From: Salminus brasiliensis
Lineage: Eukaryota > Chordata > Actinopteri > Characiformes > Bryconidae
DNA: 64,000 bases
Direction: 5' to 3'
Assembly (NCBI RefSeq): GCF_030463535.1
Contig: NC_132901.1
Coordinates: forward strand, 4,720,640-4,784,639
In this document: positions 1 to 9,889 of the stretch, one piece after another
Layout: each line of letters begins with the position of its first letter
Numbering within the stretch: the first letter of the stretch is position 1
Program-made: the position numbers and the translations under genes
Notes under the pieces: model-generated
Databases searched by the model: none
Told to the model about the DNA's origin: nothing
The model's input: the letters and a program-made list of their open reading frames with translations, nothing else

Positions 1-53
1 AGTGAAGAGGAACAGGAGACGTGTTGACTGGTTTGCTGAGACTCCTAACATCG
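1..53 (+). CDS. possible 3' end of a coding exon cut by the window edge
   Basis: One frame is open from base 2 and reads VKRNRRRVDWFAETPNI, running into a good splice donor (ATCG then GTGAGT) at 54. The basic, Trp-containing peptide looks exon-like, but only 17 codons are visible and I do not recognise it. It could be the last visible exon of a gene to the left or chance. No further exon of such a gene is apparent before the lectin at 1919. Confidence 0.25.
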
Positions 54-1918
54 GTGAGTGGAACTGCTTACATTTAGTCAGTTAAATGTTCATGAACTTA
101 TGAATTCTCGACTTATTTTTTACATGATTTTTCTGCATTAGCTACATTTTAGGCATTCATGTTTAGATCCTCACTCCATTTGTGTTTCATTTCCTTCTTA
201 CTTGACCTCTCAGATAGAGCTGTAGCCAGGGGGGGGGGGGGGGGGGGGGGGGTCAGGGCATCAAGCCTTCTAAACTCCTTCTTTCCCATTACTTTCTAAT
301 AGGAACGCCTCCACATGTTCATCTGACAGAACACTGTTTCTAGTTCTCTAGGTCCTCACTGTATTAGCATGATGCTAGCACACACTCCCTCACTGCTAAA
401 GCTAGCCAATATTGGATGTTTGATGTGTGATTCTGACTTCTCGGAATAATATCGAACCACCCTGTTAAAGCACGGCCTTTTCCGCAACGTCAGAATATAT
501 ATATATATATCGCTGTGAGCAGGGTCATGTGTTAAGAGGGTGACCGCATTGTGGCTTTCATAATAAAAGGACACCGGAGACACATGCTGTGTCTGTACTG
601 TGGTTAGTAGGTTGAGGCCAGAGAGGGGGGTTTCGAGGACAGCGGCAGTGTGTGTGCATGTGTGAGAATAGGAGGGAATCGTGTGAGCTGTGATAATGTA
701 GATTAATACATGCACATTTATGCATTTATCAACACTAATACGTGGCCTTGATAGCCTATATGACTATTTTACATATATATATTTACATATATAAATATAT
801 TTTTATACTTCCAATATAAAAACACAATATATCATATATACACATTTTTATAATCATCTATATTCAAAGTGGATCTAAATGCTGGATTAATGTCATGATA
901 ACAGGCTATTATTATTATTATTATTATAATTATTATTATCAGGTATCAGGATTCATTCACAGGGAATCCAATTGTCATTGATTAAGTTAATCAATAAATG
1001 TAACCGTTCAGGCCATGTCCTGCTAAGTAAATTAATAAAGTAACCTATTAGAGCAAGTGTAAATAAGCATTTTTGTCTGTGTCTACAACAGTGGCATTAC
1101 GCTTGGCTTAAGTCTGAGTCTATAATAATAGGGGTTCATTTGGAATGGTGGAGGGGGGGGGCCTAATTATCGGATGGGTGTGAACAATGTGGAAACAGTA
1201 TTGTTCAGTATAGCCTATATGGACACTCAATTATTGGGACACTTGCTTATTCAATGTTTCTTCTGAAATTAAGGGTATATAAAGTTGTAATAATATAAAA
1301 TATAGAGTTGATCCTGCTTTTGTTGGAGTAACTGTCTCTACTGTCAAGGGAAGTAGGCTTTCTTCTAGATTATGGACCATTGCTGTGATGATAAGAGCAT
1401 TGGTGAGGTTAGGATGTTGGATGATGATCACCCCTCCCCCTTATCCCCAACTCCCCAACTCATTACAAAAGCATTTATCCAGCACCATCCATCTTTTCAG
1501 AGAACACAGTTCTTCCACTGCTCCACAGCTCAATGCTGGGGGGTTAATACCCCCCTCTAACCCATGCCTGGCATTAGGAATGGTGCCAATAAGTTTCTAT
1601 TTATCTGCTCCAGAGAGTACTATTCTATTGGCAGTACTTCTCTACAGGTCTAGTACAAGCTGTATGTCTGCTCATCTGCATCTGCATAAGCATTAGAAAG
1701 CATGTCCATAATCATTTGGACGTATAATGTTTGTGGTAATGGACAGAGCCACTTCCTTAAAAAAACAGAGGAAATAGGCCTCTTTCCTTGGTCATTTCCA
1801 AGCCACACATTACTTTAGGTCATTGCTGTGTGTTATTTGGGTTTATGAACTTTGGAACCCTGTAAAATTGTAATGTTCATGCTCTTCTCCACCTCGTTAT
1901 CTCCTGGATATTAGAAAG
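54..1918. other. non-coding stretch upstream of lectin 1
   Basis: No convincing gene is seen. It contains a 24-base G run (229-252), short AT and TTA runs (about 490-510 and 907-940) and a full-length MITE at 1214-1730. An AG acceptor (GATATTAG) directly before the lectin 1 start implies an upstream untranslated exon that I could not place. Confidence 0.6.
1214..1730 (+). mobile_element. MITE family, full-length example
   Basis: The left end tatatggacactcaattat pairs with the right end gtccataatcatttggacgt, degraded forms of the termini better kept at 61469-61922 (ggacaaaagtattgagacac / gtgtccacaaacatttggac). About 450-520 bases, no coding capacity. Copies or fragments in this window: 2620-2965, 26755-27085, 29285-29360, 39493-39695, 39853-40261, 45112-45370, 48415-48590, 61469-61922. 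The terminal words suggest a Tc1/mariner-mobilised element. Confidence 0.82.
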
Positions 1919-4900
1919 ATGTCTCAGGATGATTACGAGAATGTGTGCCGTCCCTATCAAAGAGGAGATCGAATGGAGATGGTGGTGGACATCTACGAGA
2001 GTGCGGATGCTGTTAGAGCCCCTCAACCCACCAGGGTAAAGAAGGAAGATACCAGCACACATGGGGAGCTACAGACTCAGCACACAGGTATCATTACACT
2101 CCTTTGAAAGTAAAGTTGAGTCTGGATGTGAGAATATTTGGTTTTGCTCCCATGAGGAGATTTGCATTTCCCTCTGATTCATTTTTGCAAATACTTTTAT
2201 AGACATTGAGACTTGCTAGTTTTTCAGACCAGAGTTTTCACAGAAGAATGTGTTAAACGTACCTACTGTGACAGGAAGATCGTTTCTCACTAGCATACAA
2301 CCAACCACAGAGGGTGGAGTTTACAACTCCACCCTCCAAGTCAGTTACAACAACTACACAAGACAGGGTTACGAGGTTCACAATTTCCCCACCAAATGTG
2401 CTCATTGTTAAGAGTCCCTTTTTGTCTCCCTAAATGTACTGAAGGGTGTAGGAAAGGACAGCAAAGCACCATTGCATCAATGCATATTGGTCCTGGTGTT
2501 GTAGAGCAAGTGACCCAAAGACAGATATGTGTACAGTAAATGAGGTAGAGGAAAAAGTGTGGTGCAAGGATTGTATGTAATACCAAAAAAGACCTCTAGG
2601 ACTTGACAGCTGGCAACTACAGCCATGTGAGCAACTGTCTCTACCATCTCTACCGTCTGGACAAAAACATTAATGAGGTCAGCATGTTGGATGATCACCA
2701 CCCCACCTCATCCCCACCTCTCCAAAAACCTCCTCATCCTAAAAGTATTGGATGGAGTATCACCCATCATTCCAGAGAACACAGTTCTTCCACTGCTCCA
2801 CAGCTCAATGCTGCTGGGGGGCTTAAAACCCCTCTAGCCCACGCCTGGCATTAGGCAACATGGTGCCAATAGGTTCATGTTTATCTGCTCCAGAGAGTCC
2901 TATTCTATTGGCAGTGCATCTCTACAGAGATTAGACAAGCTGTGTCTGTGTGTACATGCATGTGCACATCTAATTGTAATTGTAGGGCAGTGGTGGCTCA
3001 GCGGTTAGAGCTCCAGGCTGTCGATAACAGGGTTGTGGGTTCGATTCCCGGGCTCGGCAAGCTGCCACTGTTGGGCCCTTGAGCAAGGCCCTTTACCCTC
3101 TCTGCTCCCCGGGCGCTGGAGTTGGCTGCCCACCGCTCTGGGTGTGTGTGTGTACTCACTGCCCCTAACACGTGTGTGTGTGAGTGTGTGTTCACTACCA
3201 GATGGGTTAAATGCGGAGGACACATTTCGCTGTTAAGTTGTTCTGTTGTTTGGGCTTGTGGAGGGCTTTTGGTTTTGGAACATCTGGCTGGCATCCTTGC
3301 CTAAACCTCACTAGTCTGATGTGGAGCTGATCCAGGACAACTCCAATAAAAAAAGGTGCTAAATAAGGACACCAAGGAAACCAAATACAAATAGTTTTAG
3401 GGTCGAGGGTCAAAAAGACAAAGATGAAACATTCTCTTCAACATTTTAAATAATAATAATTCCTCATTTTTGTTTTGTACAGTTTCAGAGCAAAAAGGAA
3501 AGGAGCCACAGGGCTCATAGGATTGCTATGCAAAAGACTTTCAGGATGATTTAGTGAAGATTTAGACTCTGGAGTGGTGGTGCACTGTTCTACTGTGCAG
3601 TGATACCCTCACAGATCTGACCATCAGAAGAAAACCTCATCACAACATTCAGTGTCAGAAGTTGTAATAGGAGCAACTAAACAATCCTGAGGCAGTTCGC
3701 AGTTCTGTGAACTGGTGAAGTTACAACAGAACCGTTTGGTCGAAATGAGCCAAAATATGATGGGAGAAAAAAGGCTGTGGAATTTAATGAAAAGAACACC
3801 TTTGTTAAGCACAGGGGTGAATCGAGCGGGTTGTGTTGCAGCCAGTGGCCCAGGGAATATTTTACTGGTAGAGAGAAGAATGGATTTAGTTAAATAGCAT
3901 CAAATCTAAGAAGTAAACATCTCAAACATGGCTGGCCTCCACAGCAGGATAATAATAATGATTATAAACACACCTTAAAATCCACAATGGAATACCTGAA
4001 GAGAAGCAAGCTAAATGTTTTACTATGTCCCTTACAGTTCCCTGACCTAAACATCAGTGACAATCTGTGGACAGACCTCATGAATTTCACTTTAAAGAGC
4101 AGAAGTTTGAATCCCAAAAACTCTACAGTGCACCATAATCAGGACACATCATGTTATGGAGGGTGACCTGCTGGTAAGAACTGGCAGTTAATAAACTGAG
4201 GGGGTAGTGGATTTAGATGACACCAGTGCACATCATCAGCTTTTTTGAGGAATAGAAACAAACTGCTGAATGAAATATGAAGGTTTGCATAGTTTGAGGA
4301 ACTGAAACTGCATGCAGCAGATGCTACAGTTGAGCTAGACCAGAAAATAAGAGTGCATGTGTTTCTGTGCATTCACCACTAGGTGGAAACACAGCAGGAA
4401 GCAGACGCTACAGACCGGCTGCAGTGTGTCTGGGGCTGCTGTGTGTTTTCCTGCTGACTGCCATCACACTGCTGTTGATCAGCTTCATCAACCTGACTGC
4501 AGAGAGAGACCAGTTACAGACCAGCTACACCAACCTGACTGCAGAAAGAGACCGGTTACAGACCAGTAACACCAACCTGACTGCAGAAAGAGACCGGTTA
4601 CAGACCAGTAACACCAACCTGACTGCAGAAAGAGACCAGTTACAGACCAGTAACACCAACCTGACTGCAGAGAGAGACCAGTTACACACCAGTTACAATC
4701 AACTTAGAAAAGAGAGAGACCAGTTACAGACCAGTTACACCAACATGACTAAGGAGAAAGACCAGTTACAGACCAGTTACAACCAACTTAGAAAAGAGAA
4801 AAACCAGTTACAGACCAGTAACACTAACCTAAATGTCAAAAATGTAAACCTGATTAAAGAGAGAGACCAGATACAGACCAGTAACACCAGGCTGACTGCA

Positions 4901-7900
4901 GAGAAAGACCAGTTACAGACCAGTAACACCAGGCTGACTGCAGAGAAAGACCAGTTACAGACCAGTAACACCAGGCTGACTGCAGAGAAAGACCAGTTAC
5001 AGACCAGTAACACCAGGCTGACTGCAGAGAGAGACCAGTTACAGGGGGAGAGAGATGAGCTGCAGAAGAGGCTTTGTGAACTGAGTAAGTGATTATTGAT
5101 GATTGATTATTGGGAACTGTAACACATCCTCTTCAGAAAGAGCAGAGCTTATTCACTCACTACAAAATAAAAGCTCCTCATTTAATGAGTTTGTGTTTTT
5201 TTTTTACCAGAGCTGTCAAAATAAAAGTCCACATTAGAAATGTAGAAAATCTTCATCTAGATGTTGAAAGCTACCTCAGCTCTGCCTCTGCTGACCATCA
5301 CTGAAAGTAACCTGCAGTTTAGCTTTAATGAGGTTATTCAAATGTAGAGGAACATCTCCCAGCTCTTCAGCAGATCAGCTCATCTGAACAAAGCATCATG
5401 TTCACAAGGAACAGCAATACACTCTGTGCTTCTCTCAGTGCTCTGCCTCACATTTCAGACATTTCTGCAGGCTGAGAACCAACCAATAAGTTCATGCACA
5501 TATACATACACTATATAAAAAGACACATATGCATTTTTTCTCACTGTCTGACATGAAATCAGAATAAACTTTTCCCATTTTAGGTCAATTAGGATGAACA
5601 AAATTATTTCCATTTGCTAAATGCCAGAATAACGAGAGAGACCTTTTTTAAGGCAATTTTTATTACTTTCTTCAAAAGTCAAAGGTTTAAATACATTTCA
5701 TTAGCATTTGCTACCATTGCCCTTAAACTGTATGACTTGGGTCAAACGTATTGGATATTCTTCTACAAGCTTCTCACAATAGTTGGCAGGAATTTGGGTC
5801 CATTCCTTCTGACAGAACTGGTGTAAATGAGCCATGTGTGTAGGCCGCCATGCTCACATATGCCTTTTCAGCTTTGCCCATACATTTTCAATAGGTTCGA
5901 GATCAGGGCTTTGTGATGACCACTCCAAAACATTGCCTTTGTTCTTCTTAAGCCACTTGGTAACCAGTTTGGCAGTTTGCTTTGGGTCATTGTCCATTAA
6001 GAAGACCCATTTGCGCCCAAGCTTTAACGTCCTGGCTGATGTCTTGAGATGTTGAGGTTCAGTATTTCCACATAATGTTCTTATGTCATGATGCAGCAAA
6101 ACAACCTCACAACATGATGCTGCCACCCCCATGTTTCACAGTTGGGATGGTGTTCTCAGGCTTGCAAGCTTCCCTTCCCCCTTTTTCCTCCAAACGTAAC
6201 GATGGTCATTATGGCCAAACAGTTCAACTCTAGTTTTGTCAGAACACAGGACATGTCTCCAAAAATTAAGGACTTTGTCCCAGTGTGCATCTGCATACAT
6301 TAATCAGGCTTCTTTATGTTTCTTTTGGAGTAATGGCTTCTTCCTGGCACAGTGGCCTTTCACACTCTTACCAGCTTCAGCCAGCATCTCCATAAGGTCT
6401 TTAGCTTTTGTTCTTGGGGTAATTTGGGCACATTTCGGACCAAAGCATGTTCATCTCTGGGACACAGAACTGGTCTCCTTCCTGAGTGGTACTGCTATTT
6501 TGGTTGTACTTGCGTATGAGGCACCTTCAAGCATCTGGAAATTGCAAATTGAAAGGATGAGCCAGACTTGTGCAAGTCCACAATTCGCATCCTGATCTCT
6601 TGGCTGATTTCTTTCGACTTTGTGTGTCTCTAATTACCTCAGATGTTGCCAAGAAACCTATCAGAAGCTTCCAAAGACATGACATCATTTCAATGACATG
6701 ATAATTTGGGCTGTCCCAAATTGTTTAAAGGCACAATAATCTTAGTGTATTTAAAAATTGCCTCGGAAAAAAAAAAGTTTATTCTAAATTCATGGCAGAC
6801 AGTGAGAAATAAAATGCATATGTGTCTTTTTATATAGTGTATGTAAACTTCTGGTTCTAACTGTACAGGCAGCAACTTTAGCTGGATTAGAAAAGCAGAT
6901 TCTAGGTAGTTTAGCAGTTTTGTAACGAGGAGCTACATGCTGCAGACTTTTAGCTGTGTACTGACTTCTATATATCTGAACTGAGTAACGCATGACTTTC
7001 TCTCTGAAAAGTGCTTCACCAGGGATGGAGAAGATTTAGATCCAGTCTTTACTCCATCACTACTGAGAAGACAGGCTGGTCTGGGACCAGAAATGAGTGT
7101 CAAAGGAGAGGAGGAGACCTGGTGATCATTAACAGCAGAGAGGAACAGGTGAGAGAGAGTTTTGACCCTCTGGTAAAAGACTCAGGACTATCATAGCCAG
7201 CTCAGCTACACCTGCTACCAGCTTTTCCACTTCACAGTCACCCAGATGTCTGTGCTGCACCATTCCAACTACCCATCATTGCAATCTTCCATCAGTTTCT
7301 CCCTTCCATCCACATCCAGGGAGGTTAGCTACAGTGCCATGGGCTGTAAATGTCTTAATGACGTAGTGCACAGTGGACCCAGGAACATAAAGCTCTCTGG
7401 AGATGGACTTGTAGCTTTGAGATTGTCCACACACTTCCACCATTCTGCTTCTCACATGATCACATGATTGAAGTCCAGTTATTTCTGACCGTTTTGAAAA
7501 GCCTGTACTTGATTCCAGTCCATTTCTGGAGCAGTTTCTGAAAGAAGTGCAGGGGTGCCAATATTTCTGTCCATGGCTGTACTTTCACAGTGGAGGTTTA
7601 TGTGCTTCTGTCTGGTGTTTATATCCTTATTAGAAGTGTAAGCCTTGTCCCCTAGTTCGGTCCTGGTCCACAGCCTGTGTTGGAGTCTAGTCTGATTACT
7701 GTGTGTGTGTGCACTCAAAGACCAATTCGAATGTGTAACAAACTTCTGATTCTGAGACAGAGACTCTTCTCCAGCTGTATCTGTTCACATGCTGTCACAC
7801 TGTGCTGGATTTCAGGAGTTCCTCAATAAAGAATTTGGCAGCAGTGAAGCTTGGATTGGTCTGAGTGACTCAGAAAAAGAGGGGGAATGGAAATGGGTGA

Positions 7901-8229
7901 ACGGCTCAGCACTGACCACCAAGTAAGAGACCACTGAACTGAACTCTGACCATGATGCAGTTCTTCACTGTAGCTGTCTGAAGATCTAGATGTGAAATAG
8001 TGAACAGTCTGATTCTGTGTGTTTCAGATTCTGGTGGGGGAAGGAACCCAATGATTATGGAGGAAATGAGGACTGTGCTGTAACTGGATATAACGGAGCT
8101 ACACCTGGTGCAGTAGAAACCTGGGCTGATTTTCCCTGTCTACACTCTACAGTCGGGATCTGTGAGAAACCTTTAGAGGGATGTAAATCAGAGTCAAGAG
8201 CAGAGGATGGTGTTAAAGCTCTGCACTAA
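1919..8229 (+). CDS. lectin 1: CD209/CLEC4-like type II transmembrane C-type lectin, long neck
   Basis: Five coding exons join in frame: 1919-2087, 4383-5084, 7012-7148, 7816-7922, 8028-8229 (438 residues plus stop; intron phases 1,1,0,2). Exon 1 is a cytoplasmic tail with DYENV near the start and VDIYES further on. Exon 2 gives a membrane helix (about residues 69-91, after SRRYRP) and a coiled-coil neck of about 13 units of 14 residues built on [12 protein letters not shown], several carrying N-x-T sequons. Exons 3-5 form a C-type lectin domain (about 295-420): [27 protein letters not shown] (mannose-type calcium/sugar motif), four core cysteines, ICEK. The usual WND is WAD. The C-terminus runs about 20 residues beyond the end used by lectin 2. 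By family, this is a surface glycan receptor, probably on myeloid cells; that role is inferred. The exact family name is uncertain because fish lectins of this type are expanded. Confidence 0.87.
2620..2965 (+). mobile_element. MITE copy, 5' truncated, in lectin 1 intron 1
   Basis: It shares the body of the dispersed element described at 1214-1730 (gttggatgatcaccacccc, then tccactgctccacagctcaa, then tattctattggcagt). The 5' terminal part is missing or degraded. It abuts a SINE on its right side. Confidence 0.75.
2984..3240 (+). mobile_element. tRNA-derived SINE
   Basis: An internal polymerase III promoter is visible: A box TGGCTCAGCGG at 2994-3004 and B box GGTTCGATTCC at 3038-3048, spaced as in a tRNA. 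A tRNA-unrelated body follows (ttgagcaaggccctttaccc, then tgtgtgtgtactcactgccc) up to about 3240. It sits in intron 1 of lectin 1 and has no counterpart in the shorter lectin 2 intron. Confidence 0.8.
3940..4140 (+). mobile_element. Tc1/mariner transposase relic
   Basis: One frame reads [18 protein letters not shown], a decayed version of the Tc1-family block QSPDLNPIENLW that carries the catalytic glutamate. The glutamate position is lost and no longer reading frame survives, so this is a dead fragment within lectin 1 intron 1. Confidence 0.6.
4383..5084 (+). repeat. 42-bp coding tandem repeat (neck of lectin 1)
   Basis: The neck exon is largely a 42-bp tandem repeat encoding a 14-residue, double-heptad unit of the type [14 protein letters not shown]. 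About 13 units are visible. The first five and last four are nearly identical within each group (NLT-AERD and RLT-AEKD types); the middle ones ([20 protein letters not shown]) are more diverged. The repeat preserves reading frame throughout. Lectin 2 has only three units at the same position. Confidence 0.93.
5503..6866 (-). mobile_element. Tc1-like DNA transposon, inactive, inserted in lectin 1 intron 2
   Basis: Terminal inverted repeats are visible: left tacactatataaaaagacac with a match at the right end (gtgtctttttatatagtgta), and the right end finishes gtatgtaaacttctg, typical of fish Tc1 elements. On the minus strand, 5854-6132 encodes the transposase C-terminus with [12 protein letters not shown] (second Asp) and [14 protein letters not shown] (Glu of DD34E). 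Upstream transposase sequence is broken. The same intron of lectin 2 lacks the element: its sequence jumps from ttcatggacatata directly to ggcagcaac (about 14098-14116), an empty site. Confidence 0.88.
7240..7640 (-). mobile_element. Tc1-like transposase N-terminal relic in lectin 1 intron 3
   Basis: On the minus strand the sequence resembles a Tc1-family helix-turn-helix region: VDNLKA, then [19 protein letters not shown], then [10 protein letters not shown], with a frame break. A nearly identical relic occurs at the same place in lectin 2 (14490-14885), so it was present before the lectin genes duplicated. Confidence 0.65.
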
Positions 8230-8725
8230 CATCTGTGTGTTTACATGGTAAATCTTCCTCACTGCAGCTGTTCTCACTTCAGTCTCAATACAGAAGACTT
8301 AAGATGCTTCACGAATCCAAGTGCAGAGTTTGTTTCATGTATTTATTCATGAGCTGAGTGTGAGGTATCTATCTGCACACCTCTGTCATTCTGTAGTGTG
8401 GTAATTGTCATATTCCTAAAATGTCTATGTCTACAGCTTTCCACCAGGGGGCGCTACTGACCTTTCAGTAGCTTTAACTGAAGGATTTACTGTAAATCTA
8501 CAAAATCTCACAAGCTTCCAATGTCTGTTTAAGCTACAGCTGATCTACCTGCTATTAAAGTGAATGTACAGCACTGTTAGCTTGGTGCTATCTAAGAGGG
8601 TTCAGTGGAGTTCTGCTGGTAATCACTCCATTTCCATCATCTGAGATCTGCAGTCTTATTTTTAATAGTGCTATTTTTCAAGTTGTGATGAGGTAACACT
8701 GCTACTATGGAAGTCTGTCAGTTAT

Positions 8726-8731
8726 AATAAA
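8726..8731 (+). terminator. putative polyadenylation signal of lectin 1
   Basis: AATAAA in gttataataaagttt, about 500 bases after the stop codon. The same context recurs after lectin 2 (15759-15764), which supports it as the shared 3' UTR end. Confidence 0.6.
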
Positions 8732-9718
8732 GTTTGCAGTGTTTCTTCATTGCGTTGTATCCTTTCTGTGTGATTGTCTTCTGTGGTGGAACTCACCTCA
8801 ATCACCTGAAATAAGAATATACAGAATATAGAGTCCTGTGTCAATGTTGGAAGCATCTGTGGATATTACTGAAAAGCACTGATGGTGGCAGTGGTCTTGG
8901 TTTTGCTTGTAAAGACACCAAAGTCACCTTATTCTGCTATATGGTAAGAAGGCGGGATTACACTTAAGAATAAAGTGATTGACAGCCTTGGCTGGAACAA
9001 ACCAGTCGTCTTCAGGACCTGCATGGCGCCCTTTCTGTTCATTACATGGAGGAGCTGAGTTTGTAGTGGAACTTCTATGAACTGCGTTTTTACTGTTGAA
9101 GCATCCACTTACCGGACAAACTAGGAGCTTCTGCTCTGTAAGCTCAGTGAAGTCGGTCTGAGACACGCTTGGTCTGGGAGAGCATGAGTAGACGAGTCTG
9201 GCTCCATCTCTGGTCTCTACTGCACAGATTCTGGTTGTAAATTTGACAGCATGGTTAAGAGTTTTGGCTTAGTTTCTACAAAACATGTCAACAGAACTTG
9301 TCAGCAGTTTTTAACCTAGGCTGTAAAGCACACAGACATTTAATGGGTGGAGGACTTGTTTACATGATGACTGAAGGACTGTGACAACACGGTCCTCCTA
9401 ACAGCAAATGTAAGTTGATTGTATTCAACATGTATTTAGCATATCAGACTTTACTGGCATTTAGTTTTCCTCCCATTAAAGCAAGATAATACAGATGTAT
9501 TACAGATGTAGGCTGTAATGATGATGATTTAGTCCTAATGTAAAGCAGACTGTATCTGAACTGTAGCCTCCACTGACACAGTTTTCACACCTCTGTCACG
9601 GGGTCACTTAAAGGAAGCACAAAGTCACAACCAAAGGGTGGTGACTTCTGTTTACAGACAGCTTCACGAATAAACCGCCATCGTAAACAAACACCATTAA
9701 AGAGGAGCACTGTCCTTA

Positions 9719-9764
<46 letters not shown>
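8732..9764. other. intergenic spacer between lectins 1 and 2
   Basis: I see no coding exon here. It ends in an (AC)n microsatellite at 9721-9764. Immediately after it, 9765-9795 could be a 5' untranslated exon of lectin 2, because a good donor (CAGAG then GTGAGT) follows at 9796. Confidence 0.5.
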
Positions 9765-9889
9765 GAGTTCAGAGTTCCTGATTCTCCTGTCAGAGGTGAG
9801 TAGCTACTTTATGTACGTGTGATTCTTCAAGACGTTTCTGAGAGATTTATACATTTACTCAGACGTGAGGAAAAGTTTTCCTTAGTGTT

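Noticed and set aside
3038-3048. tRNA-like B box as a functional tRNA gene
   Set aside because: No cloverleaf with a paired acceptor stem; A and B boxes are those of a SINE.
4777-5013. Minus-strand frame with repeated [12 protein letters not shown] units
   Set aside because: It is the antisense translation of the lectin neck repeat.
6236-6595. 119-codon plus frame inside the Tc1-like element
   Set aside because: It is antisense to the decayed transposase and has no domain of its own.
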